Of a DNA stretch of 15,191 nt, positions 1 to 6,710 are shown one piece after another (position 1 is the stretch's first letter; the number at the start of each line of letters is the position of its first letter). The notes beneath the pieces are model-generated. The model was given only the letters and a program-made list of their open reading frames with translations, was not told the DNA's origin and did no database searches. This DNA is from Candidatus Hydrogenedentota bacterium (GTDB lineage Bacteria > Hydrogenedentota > Hydrogenedentia > Hydrogenedentiales > CAITNO01), in contig CAIXUF010000768.1 of assembly GCA_903922535.1 (NCBI GenBank), forward strand, positions 1-15,191, read 5' to 3'. The position numbers were made by a program, and so were the translations under genes.

Positions 1-175
1 CAACGCGCTTGCCGTTGTCGTCGAGACGGCCCGGGCCCGCCGCAATCACTTTGCCCTCCTGGGGCTTCTCTTTGGCGGTGTCGGGAATGATGATGCCGCC
101 GCGCACGGTGTCGCCGGCTTCTTCACGCTTGACCAGGATACGGTCGGCCAGGGGACGAACTTTCATTGTCGCCAT
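1..175 (-). CDS. groES: Co-chaperonin GroES (5' part, runs off the window edge)
   Basis: This encodes the N-terminal 58 residues of the 10-kDa co-chaperonin, which caps the GroEL folding chamber in the cytoplasm. The translation begins [19 protein letters not shown], the classic GroES opening. It continues through the mobile loop at about residues 17-33, whose GGIIIP motif (residues 26-31) docks on GroEL, and then the GKVIAAGPG strand at residues 41-49. Family members are about 95-105 residues, so roughly 40% lies beyond position 1. The start at 175 is chosen because an AAGGAG ribosome-binding site (185-190, minus strand) sits 9 nt upstream. A second in-frame ATG at 166 gives MKVRPLADR and is possible but worse placed. 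groEL usually follows in the same operon and would lie outside the window. Regulation by HrcA is indicated by the CIRCE element at 283-309. Confidence 0.96.
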   Translation of the reverse strand, partial: MATMKVRPLADRILVKREEAGDTVRGGIIIPDTAKEKPQEGKVIAAGPGRLDDNGKRV

Positions 176-210
176 TGTCTAAATCTCCTTCTGTTGAGGT
201 TGAAACACCT

Positions 211-248
211 GAAAACGCTGGTTTTCGGCATCGCCCAACGGCGTTGCC
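211..248 (-). other. Two adjacent stem-loops in the groES 5' leader
   Basis: On the transcribed minus strand, the proximal hairpin has a GAAAAC/GTTTTC stem (221-226 with 211-216) and a 4-nt loop. Next to it a longer hairpin pairs GGCA-A-CGCC with GGCG-A-TGCC around a GTTG loop (227-248), with a single A/A mismatch. They lie between the transcription start and the ribosome-binding site and do not obviously mask it. An mRNA-stabilising or 5'-leader role is inferred, not shown. Confidence 0.5.
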
Positions 249-282
249 ATTTTGACAAAACCTTCCCGTCCATCCAATGCAA

Positions 283-309
283 TTAGCACTCAACGGATAT
301 GAGTGATAA
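283..309. promoter_or_regulatory. CIRCE operator (HrcA binding site) of the groES operon
   Basis: TTAGCACTC (283-291), a 9-nt spacer (292-300) and GAGTGATAA (301-309) match the CIRCE consensus TTAGCACTC-N9-GAGTGCTAA at 17 of 18 arm positions. The single difference is A for C in the second arm. In known systems HrcA binds CIRCE as a dimer, represses groESL, and releases it when GroEL is occupied by misfolded protein. Here the site covers the -10 box and the expected transcription start. hrcA itself is not in the window. Confidence 0.93.
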
Positions 310-334
310 TAACACGCCCCGAAGCCAATGTCAA
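306..334 (-). promoter_or_regulatory. Sigma-70 type promoter of groES
   Basis: Read on the minus strand, a perfect -35 hexamer TTGACA (329-334) is followed by a 17-nt spacer and a TATTAT -10 hexamer (306-311). This is close to an ideal housekeeping promoter. Transcription would start near 299, giving a leader of about 124 nt before the ATG at 175. The -10 box overlaps the distal arm of the CIRCE operator, so a bound repressor would block the polymerase directly. Confidence 0.9.
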
Positions 335-345
335 GTGCCTCTATC

Positions 346-570
346 AGCACAGATCCACCGCTGTCTCCCGCCCCCTAACCCGGTAAATTCACAGCGTTCA
401 CCCTTGGGAAGACCATGCTGTTATCGCCAACACCTTCGATCTTTGTCAAAATGGCAATAGTTCAGCCCCCGATATACAAAACCGACCCAAGACCCGACTC
501 ATGGCTCTCCCATACTTCCCATTCTTCCCATCATCTCCATCCGTCTCATGTGTTCTTTTCACCCTTTTCC
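346..570. other. Intergenic stretch between groES and the polysaccharide operon, no gene seen
   Basis: Together with the groES leader and promoter, this forms the 535-nt divergent gap between groES and the aminotransferase. Open frames here have no ribosome-binding site and unlikely compositions, rich in His/Ser/Arg. One of them runs in frame into the aminotransferase, but it starts upstream of that gene's promoter, so it is not its true N-terminus. No tRNA or clear RNA structure was recognised. Confidence 0.6.
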
Positions 571-599
571 TTGCGGGCACGCACGCGGACGCGTATACT
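571..599 (+). promoter_or_regulatory. Candidate sigma-70 promoter of the aminotransferase/sugar-transferase operon
   Basis: TTGCGG (571-576), a 17-nt spacer and TATACT (594-599) form a good -35/-10 pair. Transcription would begin near 606, about 105 nt ahead of the ATG at 711. The site lies downstream of position 501, where the open frame first has an ATG, and this helps fix the start at 711. The 5'-untranslated stretch carries no other recognised element. Confidence 0.65.
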
Positions 600-710
600 C
601 TTAGCATCACAGGGGTTCCGGCAGGTACGTTCGTGCCGGTATCTTATGCAGTCCCCTTGGCCGAGGCGTTCTATGCCGTCCGCGGACGGATCTTGGAGAA
701 GCGTTCACCG

Positions 711-1811
711 ATGAAGGTTCAGTTTGTCGACCTGGTCAGCCAGTATCAATCCCTGCGGGACGAGATTCATGAGGCGCTGGAGAAAGTGATGTCCTCGGCG
801 TCCTTCGTCCTCGGTGATGCCGTAAGCGCGTTCGAGAAGGACTTCGCGGCCTACTGCGGGACAAAGCACTGCGTGGGCGTGGCCTCGGGCGCGGATGCGC
901 TCCATCTGGCGCTGCGCGCGCTGGGGATTGGCCCGGACGACGAGGTCATCACGGTGGCGAACACCTTTATCGCCACGGTGAACGCGATCACGCTGGCCGG
1001 GGCCAAACCGGTGCTGGTGGACGCGAAAGACCCGTGGTACACCATGGACCCGGCGCTGCTGGAATGCGCGCTCACGCCCCGAACGAAGGCCATCATGCCG
1101 GTGCACCTGTATGGGCAGCCCGCCGACATGGACCCCATTCTGGAGTTTGCCGACCGTCATGGTCTGAAGGTGGTGGAGGATGCGGCGCAGGCGCACGGCG
1201 CACGCTACAAGGGCAGGCGCGCGGGCTCCATGGGCGTGTGCGGCTGTTTCAGCTTCTATCCCGGCAAGAACCTCGGCTCCTACGGCGAGGGCGGCGCGGT
1301 GGTCACCGACGACGAGGCGCTGGCCAATTCCCTGCGTGTCTACCGCAACTGCGGCCAGTCGGAAAAGTACATCCACCCGGTGGTCGGCTTCAACAGCCGC
1401 CTGCACAGCATGCAGGCGGCCGTCCTTTCGGTAAAACTGCGCCATCTGGACGGGTGGAACGCGAAACGCCGCCATTTCGCCGCGCTGTACAGCGAGGGCA
1501 TGGCGGGCACCCCGGATCTGGTGCTGCCGGAAGTGATGCCCGGCGCGGAACCGGTCTGGCATCTGTACGTGGTGCGCCATCCGCGCCGCGATGATCTCAT
1601 GGCATTCCTGAAGGAACGCGGCGTTTTCTGCGGCATTCATTATCCGGTGCCGATTCACCTGCAAGACGCCTATGCGGGGGTGCGCACGGTGCCCGAGGGT
1701 GCCCCGCTCACCACCGCCGAGGCGGCCGAACTGCTGTCCCTGCCGATGCATCCCGATCTGACCGACGAGCAGGCGGCGCATGTGATCGCATCGGTCCGCG
1801 CGTTTGGCTGA
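711..1811 (+). CDS. DegT/DnrJ/EryC1/StrS family PLP-dependent sugar aminotransferase
   Basis: This 366-residue enzyme should transfer an amino group, usually from glutamate, to a keto-sugar nucleotide in the cytoplasm, making an amino sugar for a surface glycan. Family marks include the N-terminal FVDLVSQYQSLRDEI, ASGADALHLALRALGIGPDD near 58-77, the TVANTFIATVNAI region (81-93), and EDAAQAHGA (156-164), where Asp157 should contact the PLP ring nitrogen. SFYPGKNLGSYGEGGA follows, with Lys186 as the PLP Schiff-base lysine, then FNSRLHSMQAAVL near 227-239. The length is typical. The ATG at 711 gives the canonical N-terminus and has a GGAG 12 nt upstream. An upstream in-frame extension to 501 is unlikely because it precedes the promoter. 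It is the first gene of an operon with a sugar-phosphate transferase 31 nt downstream. The exact sugar substrate cannot be read from sequence alone. Confidence 0.93.
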   Translation: MKVQFVDLVSQYQSLRDEIHEALEKVMSSASFVLGDAVSAFEKDFAAYCGTKHCVGVASGADALHLALRALGIGPDDEVITVANTFIATVNAITLAGAKPVLVDAKDPWYTMDPALLECALTPRTKAIMPVHLYGQPADMDPILEFADRHGLKVVEDAAQAHGARYKGRRAGSMGVCGCFSFYPGKNLGSYGEGGAVVTDDEALANSLRVYRNCGQSEKYIHPVVGFNSRLHSMQAAVLSVKLRHLDGWNAKRRHFAALYSEGMAGTPDLVLPEVMPGAEPVWHLYVVRHPRRDDLMAFLKERGVFCGIHYPVPIHLQDAYAGVRTVPEGAPLTTAEAAELLSLPMHPDLTDEQAAHVIASVRAFG

Positions 1812-1842
1812 GGATGGAAGGCCCATGCCCGAAGAGGCGCAC

Positions 1843-3441
1843 ATGACAGACTCCGCACTGGAAACCCCGGTCCCGGGGAACGGTGCCGCCGCACTGGACC
1901 CCTCCAGTTGGGCCGTAAGCTGGGGCCGTGGGCGCAAGGGGCACGTGGTGGCCGCGGCGCAGGCCGCAGGCGATCTGGCCCTGCTGGCCTTCGGCGTGGT
2001 GCTGGCCTGGCTGATGATGTTCTCCTGGCCCGCCTCGCTGGGCGGCGCGCCCGCCACGGTGCCGGCCATGTTTCCCGCCATGCTGCGCGTGGTGCGCGCC
2101 CCGGAATTCGCCCCCTGGTTCCCGCTGCTGCTGATCGTGCCCGTGCTGCGCCTGCTGGTCTTTGAGTGGGCCGATCTGTTCCAGGCCAACCTGTGCGACA
2201 CCCGGCCCTTTCGCGGATCGGGGACGCTGCTGAAGGGCGTGCTGCTCGGCTCGGCGCTGATGTTCCTGCTGTTCAGCGGCTACAGCACGGTCCAGCCCGA
2301 CCAGGCCCAGTCCACGGCACTGCTCTTTATCGCATACGAGGGGCTGCTGGCCTTCTTCCTGGTGCTGCTTTACAACGCGCTCGTGCTGATGGGCGTGCTG
2401 GTGCTGCACGCGTTCGGGCTCTGGCGCACGCGCGTGGCGGTGGTCCACGACGGCGCGCCGCCCGAGGGGCTGCTGCGGGCGCTCCAGTCACCGGCCACGG
2501 AATACCGGTACATCGGTGAAATTCCGGCGCGCGACGGGGCGAACGCGGGCACAAAGGTGCTGGGCCGGCTGGACGAACTCACGGCACTCATCAACCGCCA
2601 CCAGTTGGACGAGGTCATCCTCGCGCTTGACCCCGCCGGCATGCCCCCGGAGCAGCGCCTCGGCGTCGCGCAGACCTGCTGGCGGATGGGCGCGCAAATC
2701 AAGATGTGCACCCCGTTCCAGCCCTTCTTCCGCACCAGCGCGCTGCCTGAACTCGTCGGCGACGTGCCCCTGCTGCGCGTCCAGAATCTGGGCCTCTACG
2801 CCACCACGCCGCAGGTGGCCAAGCGCCTGATGGACATTGCCTTTTCCGCGGCCGGACTGCTGGCGATTTCACCGGTGCTACTGGTCCTGGGGATACTGGT
2901 CAAGCTCGACTCTCCCGGCGGCATGTTCTTCGTGCAGGAACGGGTGGGGCTGAACGGCCGCACCTTCCGCATGATCAAGTTCCGGTCCATGCGCGCCGAC
3001 TCCGACCCCGCCATCCACAAGGCCTTTCTGGAGAAGATGATTCAGGACGGCGGGGAGCACCACGAGCTTGATGCGAACGGCAAGCCCGTCTACAAGATCG
3101 TGAAAGACCCGCGCATCACGCGCTTCGGCCAGTTCATCCGCAAGACGAGCATCGACGAATTGCCGCAGTTGTTCAACGTGCTGCGCGGCGACATGAGCCT
3201 CGTCGGGCCGCGCCCGCCGATTCAGTATGAGGTGGATGCCTACAAGGACTGGCACATGAAGCGGCTCTACATCCGTCCGGGCCTCACCGGCCTGTGGCAG
3301 GTCAGCGGCCGCAACCGCCTCTCCTTCGACCAGATGGTGCAGCTCGACATCGCCTACATCGAGCAGTGGTCCCTGTGGACCGACATCAAGATACTATTCC
3401 GCACGATCCCGGTGGTGCTCCACCTGGATCAGGCGTTCTGA
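1843..3441 (+). CDS. Undecaprenyl-phosphate sugar-1-phosphate transferase (WbaP/WcaJ-like initiating enzyme)
   Basis: This 532-residue membrane enzyme should start a polysaccharide repeat unit by moving a sugar-1-phosphate from a nucleotide sugar onto undecaprenyl phosphate. The N-terminal part has four or five hydrophobic segments (about 38-62, 88-106, 128-146, 158-191). A soluble Rossmann-like domain (RVAVVHDG at 197-204, to about 320) follows. The catalytic bacterial sugar transferase domain runs from about 327 to the end. It shows [13 protein letters not shown], a re-entrant hydrophobic helix, [21 protein letters not shown] (363-383) and [14 protein letters not shown] (478-491). [18 protein letters not shown] contains the catalytic Asp438-Glu439 pair. 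The ATG at 1843 has GAAGAGG 5 nt upstream. ATG 1825, or a TTG at 1804 overlapping the previous stop, would add 6 or 13 residues. The architecture is that of the long polyisoprenyl-phosphate hexose-1-phosphate transferases. The sugar is unknown. Confidence 0.93.
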   Translation: MTDSALETPVPGNGAAALDPSSWAVSWGRGRKGHVVAAAQAAGDLALLAFGVVLAWLMMFSWPASLGGAPATVPAMFPAMLRVVRAPEFAPWFPLLLIVPVLRLLVFEWADLFQANLCDTRPFRGSGTLLKGVLLGSALMFLLFSGYSTVQPDQAQSTALLFIAYEGLLAFFLVLLYNALVLMGVLVLHAFGLWRTRVAVVHDGAPPEGLLRALQSPATEYRYIGEIPARDGANAGTKVLGRLDELTALINRHQLDEVILALDPAGMPPEQRLGVAQTCWRMGAQIKMCTPFQPFFRTSALPELVGDVPLLRVQNLGLYATTPQVAKRLMDIAFSAAGLLAISPVLLVLGILVKLDSPGGMFFVQERVGLNGRTFRMIKFRSMRADSDPAIHKAFLEKMIQDGGEHHELDANGKPVYKIVKDPRITRFGQFIRKTSIDELPQLFNVLRGDMSLVGPRPPIQYEVDAYKDWHMKRLYIRPGLTGLWQVSGRNRLSFDQMVQLDIAYIEQWSLWTDIKILFRTIPVVLHLDQAF

Positions 3442-3454
3442 GGGGGATGCGCAC

Positions 3455-4261
3455 ATGCCGACACGGCGTCTAAAGAGATACATTGCCTACAACGCGGGGC
3501 TGTGGGTCGCCGTGGCGCTTGTCGGCGCGCTGGTGCTCACCGGGGCCCGGCAGTACGGGCACACCGTCATGGCGCGCCAGACGGCCCGCCATCTCCTCGA
3601 CGGCGCCCGCAAGGCGGCCGACCGTGGCGGGCTCTACGAGGCCCAACGCGCCATTCGCGAGGCCCTGGCGGCCTGCCCGCTCATTTCGCCCGAAGTGGCC
3701 GCCGAGTTCGGACGCACCATGACGGGCATGCCGCTGGTCCAGGCGGAAATGCTCCGGCTCGACAAAGAGGGCGTTGCGCCGCTGGGCGAAGCCGGCCGGC
3801 TGGCGCTGGCGCTGGCCCACGGCGGCCCCGCAAAAGAATTGGCGCTGGCCCGGCCCGCACCCGGTTTGGACGAATTGAACCTCTCCCTGGGCCGGAACGA
3901 ACTGGCGCGGGGCGATGTGGCCGACGCGGCGGAATGCTTCCGCGTGTACTGGGCCGGCCAGAACGCGCGCCGATCCGAAACCGTGTCCAAACTGTTGGCG
4001 AAAAATCCAAGAAACGGGGAGGACGAGTATGCGGCGGGCAAGCGGCTGATCTTCAACGGACTCCTGCCGGAGGCACTGGCCGCGTTCGACCGCGCCCGCG
4101 CGGCCGGATACGAAAACGCCGACATGATCTTCTGGAAGGGTGCCGCGGCGGAACTGGGCGGGCGGCGCGACGAGGCCCAAGCCGGTTACGCCGAAGCGCT
4201 CAAACGCCTGCCAAACCACCGCCTGGCACTGTTGCGGATGAAGGCGCTGGAGAGAAAGTAG
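3455..4261 (+). CDS. Membrane-anchored TPR-like protein of the polysaccharide operon
   Basis: This 268-residue protein is not assignable to a named family. It has a short basic N-terminus (MPTRRLKRY), one hydrophobic helix at about 15-31 and then an alpha-helical, Ala/Leu/Arg-rich periplasmic part. Helix pairs resemble tetratricopeptide repeats, for example DVADAAECFRVYWAG, LLPEALAAFDRARAAGYEN and RRDEAQAGYAEALKRLPNHR near the C-terminus, the last ending in a TPR-like Pro-Asn-His. The N-in topology predicted from the arginines puts the repeats outside the cytoplasm. It starts 13 nt after the sugar-transferase stop, with GAGGGG upstream, so it is translationally linked to that gene. TPR scaffolds such as AlgK or PelB-type modules organise other polysaccharide machines, and a similar job is inferred here. 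It ends 1 nt before a palindromic repeat. Confidence 0.85.
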   Translation: MPTRRLKRYIAYNAGLWVAVALVGALVLTGARQYGHTVMARQTARHLLDGARKAADRGGLYEAQRAIREALAACPLISPEVAAEFGRTMTGMPLVQAEMLRLDKEGVAPLGEAGRLALALAHGGPAKELALARPAPGLDELNLSLGRNELARGDVADAAECFRVYWAGQNARRSETVSKLLAKNPRNGEDEYAAGKRLIFNGLLPEALAAFDRARAAGYENADMIFWKGAAAELGGRRDEAQAGYAEALKRLPNHRLALLRMKALERK

Positions 4262-4308
4262 GGTGCGTGGAGCGGCGTGGAGCGGCGCGAAGCGCCGCGA
4301 AACGCACC
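4262..4308 (+). repeat. Modular nested palindrome, copy A (five heptamers)
   Basis: This 47-nt element begins directly after the TPR gene stop. It is built of five 7-nt blocks separated by the purine triplets GGA, GGA, GAA and GAA. The outer blocks GGTGCGT (4262-4268) and ACGCACC (4302-4308) are exact complements. GCGGCGC (4282-4288) and GCGCCGC (4292-4298) form an inner stem with a GAA loop. An extra block GCGGCGT (4272-4278) is nearly identical to the inner left arm. The GRA linkers give it a direction (plus strand). There is no T-tract, so a classical intrinsic terminator is not obvious, but the fold could still stop or protect transcripts. Confidence 0.8.
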
Positions 4309-4347
4309 GCATCCCCGCCGTTCCGTCCATGCCGCCCATAGGAGCAC

Positions 4348-4384
4348 GGTGCGTTCCGTGCCGTTTCACGGCACTTCACGCACC
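4348..4384 (-). repeat. Modular nested palindrome, copy B (four heptamers, inverted relative to copy A)
   Basis: This 37-nt element has the same outer arms as copy A: GGTGCGT (4348-4354) and ACGCACC (4378-4384). Its inner arms GTGCCGT (4358-4364) and ACGGCAC (4368-4374) surround a TTC loop, and pyrimidine linkers TCC and TTC fill the gaps. Read on the minus strand the linkers become GAA, GAA and GGA, so it is the reverse-orientation sibling of copy A with one block fewer. It ends 10 nt from the stop of the convergent polymerase-like gene. It may serve as an mRNA end for that gene. Confidence 0.8.
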
Positions 4385-4394
4385 TACGTGTCCG

Positions 4395-6680
4395 TCATCG
4401 AATCTTTAACGCATCTCTGAACACCGACAATTCCGGGGCGTCGGCGGGTGCGGCCCCAAGCGCATTCACCGCTTCATCCTGTCGGTCAAGCCGCAGCAAC
4501 GCCGCCACGCGATGCCCGACGTCTGCCGGTTTTGCGGTATCGGCCAGCGCCTTCGCCTCAGCATCAAGCTTTTGGTAGACCTCATCCATCGACGAGGCAA
4601 CGTCGAAGGGATACTCCAGCGGCGGGAAGGGCTTGCGCGTCTTATTCATCTCTGCGGCGCGTGTCCACATATGGAGAGCTTGTTCGAACTGATGTGCCTG
4701 CCAATACATCTCTCCCGCCGAATAGGCGGCCTCCGGCCAGAATTCGTACCCCTTCTCCATTATATAGGGGGCATCCGGATACGCTGTTTTGAGTCTTCCG
4801 TTCTCGAGCTTCTTTAGGGCCTGGTCTGTCTTGCCCGCGTTCCACAGGCATCGGGTTACGCCGAACTCGGCAACCTGATACGGCATATCCGGTGGTCCGC
4901 CGCGACCCGGCAGTCGGAGGAATACAAACTCAAGATCGGCCGCGCGAAAAGCCTCGTCGTAGTATTGTGCTCTGGATAACTGCTCGCGTTCGTCCCAGCG
5001 AAGGCCCTTGGAACGGACGTCCGGAAAAGGCGTGGGAACGCTGCAACTCTTCGGGCAATGAAGGGCAATATTGCCCGCTGACGCATAATGAGTCCTTGCC
5101 AATTCCCAATCGCCGTGCTGTTCCGCGGCGAGGCCGCTTTCGAGCGCGGTGGCATACTTGGAAACATCGGATGCCACATATTGATACGTTGCAATATTGC
5201 CGCAGACCAAAAGGGCGACCGCCGACATGGCACAAACGAATGCCAGACGCCACTTCCGCGACGCGGCGGGCTGCGGAGAGCCTTCTCCACTTTCCAACCT
5301 GCAAGCCGGGCCGATGATAAGCGCCGCGAGCACCGGGAATAATGACAGTTCCTGGAACGGCTGAATCGCGGTCATCCAGAAAAGCACGGCAAGTGTGCCC
5401 AGCGCGGCAAATCCCAACCGGCGGTACTCCATATCAGAACGGCGCACCAGCCCGGTAAAAACCCGCCTGACGAGCCGCCACCAAAGCCAGAAACAGCCGA
5501 TAAGGCCGAGTATACCCGTCTCAAACCACATCATCAGCGGCATGCTGTGGATGGCTGTGCCCATCCACTTGCCCGGCTCCGCCACGGAACCAATGGCCGC
5601 CCCAGAAGCGCCAATGCCGCAGCCGAACAGCGCGTATTTCGGCAACAACTTGAATGCAAGCCCAAACACGTAGAGCCGGGACCGGTAAGAAGGGTCCGGC
5701 GAATTGAAGCCGCGCAGCGCCCGCCGCACCAGCATTTCAGCATAGCCACCGGCCACCATCACCACCACCAGACATAACACCACAACCGCCAACCCCACCA
5801 TCACACGAATAGTCCATCGGCGCCGGTCCAGGATCGTGGCAGGAGCATCCTGCCCATGAGTCCCAAACACGGGCGGGACGCCCGCGCCACGCAGCCCCGC
5901 CCGCACCCACAACAAAGCTCCTCCGGAAAACACCGCCACCACGGCCAGCAAACCGCTGCGCGAAAAAGACACCGCCACCCCGGCCACAACAAAAAGCGCC
6001 AGCACCGTCGCAACCATCCGCCCCACACGCCGCGACGCAGACGATGTGGCCCACACCAGCAGAAATGGCAGCCCGGCCAGCATGGGCAGGATGGCCTGGT
6101 TATAGTCAGGCGTCGTGGCGGCAATGCGCACAAACGCGCCGATACGGACATCTTCTGTCAGCCGCCGCCCAAAGTACTCATGTGTGCCCGCGAGCGCCGG
6201 AGTCAGCCAGCCCGCCGCACAGCACACCGCATACACACCCACAAGTCCCGCCGACACCGCGAACACGCGCCAGGCAAGAAGCGCATTGCCAGGACGGCTG
6301 AACAGCGGCGCGGCCATGCCGGACAGAAGCAGATACCAGACATACTTGATGATGAGCGCTTTGGACGCGGACGGGTCGGCGGAGTGCAGGGCTGACTGGA
6401 GACAGGCGAACGCGATCAGCGCGATGGGCAGTCCCAGTCCCTTGGGATAGGGGATTTTGCGGGGAAACGGCACCCCCTCGCCAACCAGACCAGCTCCAAG
6501 CATGAGCACAGAGGCGGCAAAGACCAGCGTGGGGCCGTCAATGATGCGTTGGAACATCTCCCATGGCCATGCCGCCAAAAAGACCAGCGCGAAGAGGAAC
6601 GCAACGGAGAATGCCCGGCGAGCCGCGTTTGCGCGGCGGGACGGACAGTCTTGCGTTTCCGCGCCGGTTTCCTGATTCAT
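4395..6680 (-). CDS. O-antigen ligase/polymerase-like (Wzy_C family) membrane protein with TPR-like C-terminal domain
   Basis: This 761-residue integral membrane protein should polymerise or ligate undecaprenyl-linked glycan on the periplasmic face. Residues 22-500 hold about 12 hydrophobic segments. Family-like features are FSRSGLLAVVAVF (239-251), the large loop after about residue 310 with SPDPSYRSRLYVFGLAFKLL, a LFGCGIGASG motif (351-360), and AIHSMPLMMWFETGILGLIG (376-395). The last of these corresponds to the conserved HN-x-L-x(n)-E-x-G-x-x-G region of Wzy/WaaL proteins. After the last helix (about 478-500), residues 505-761 form a soluble helical domain with TPR-like pairs such as GDWELARTHYASAGNIAL and HQFEQALHMWTRAAEM. 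Residues about 264-282 come from a dispersed DNA repeat translated in frame. The ATG at 6680 has GGGGA 6 nt upstream. The gene follows a membrane TPR gene after a 30-nt gap. Whether it acts as ligase or polymerase is undecided. Confidence 0.85.
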   Translation of the reverse strand: MNQETGAETQDCPSRRANAARRAFSVAFLFALVFLAAWPWEMFQRIIDGPTLVFAASVLMLGAGLVGEGVPFPRKIPYPKGLGLPIALIAFACLQSALHSADPSASKALIIKYVWYLLLSGMAAPLFSRPGNALLAWRVFAVSAGLVGVYAVCCAAGWLTPALAGTHEYFGRRLTEDVRIGAFVRIAATTPDYNQAILPMLAGLPFLLVWATSSASRRVGRMVATVLALFVVAGVAVSFSRSGLLAVVAVFSGGALLWVRAGLRGAGVPPVFGTHGQDAPATILDRRRWTIRVMVGLAVVVLCLVVVMVAGGYAEMLVRRALRGFNSPDPSYRSRLYVFGLAFKLLPKYALFGCGIGASGAAIGSVAEPGKWMGTAIHSMPLMMWFETGILGLIGCFWLWWRLVRRVFTGLVRRSDMEYRRLGFAALGTLAVLFWMTAIQPFQELSLFPVLAALIIGPACRLESGEGSPQPAASRKWRLAFVCAMSAVALLVCGNIATYQYVASDVSKYATALESGLAAEQHGDWELARTHYASAGNIALHCPKSCSVPTPFPDVRSKGLRWDEREQLSRAQYYDEAFRAADLEFVFLRLPGRGGPPDMPYQVAEFGVTRCLWNAGKTDQALKKLENGRLKTAYPDAPYIMEKGYEFWPEAAYSAGEMYWQAHQFEQALHMWTRAAEMNKTRKPFPPLEYPFDVASSMDEVYQKLDAEAKALADTAKPADVGHRVAALLRLDRQDEAVNALGAAPADAPELSVFRDALKIR
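5836..5890. repeat. Imperfect palindromic dispersed repeat inside the polymerase-like gene
   Basis: The left arm (5836-5855) and right arm (5871-5890) are 20 nt each, match as inverted repeats at 15 of 20 positions and flank a 15-nt centre. On the minus strand the element reads in frame as GAGVPPVFGTHGQDAPAT. On the plus strand it would read SPKHGRDARATQ. I recognise these HGRDARAT/THGQDA-type peptides as translations of a repeat scattered in many environmental bacterial genomes, both between and within genes. It sits in the short loop between hydrophobic segments of the host protein, where an insertion would be tolerated. No target-site duplication was found. Confidence 0.75.
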
Positions 6681-6710
6681 TGGCGTTCCCCGGAAGAGCT
6701 CACCGTCCGA

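Noticed and set aside
501..710. N-terminal extension of the aminotransferase back to an ATG at 501
   Set aside because: It would precede the promoter at 571-599, lacks a ribosome-binding site, and adds 70 residues unlike any family member. The ATG at 711 gives the canonical N-terminus.
705..2201. 498-codon minus-strand open frame over the aminotransferase and sugar transferase
   Set aside because: Low-complexity Arg/His/Ala composition and no motif. The opposite strand encodes two clear enzymes.
3470..4369. 299-codon minus-strand open frame over the TPR-like gene
   Set aside because: No ribosome-binding site or recognisable domain. The plus-strand frame fits the operon spacing and has a membrane helix and TPR-like units.
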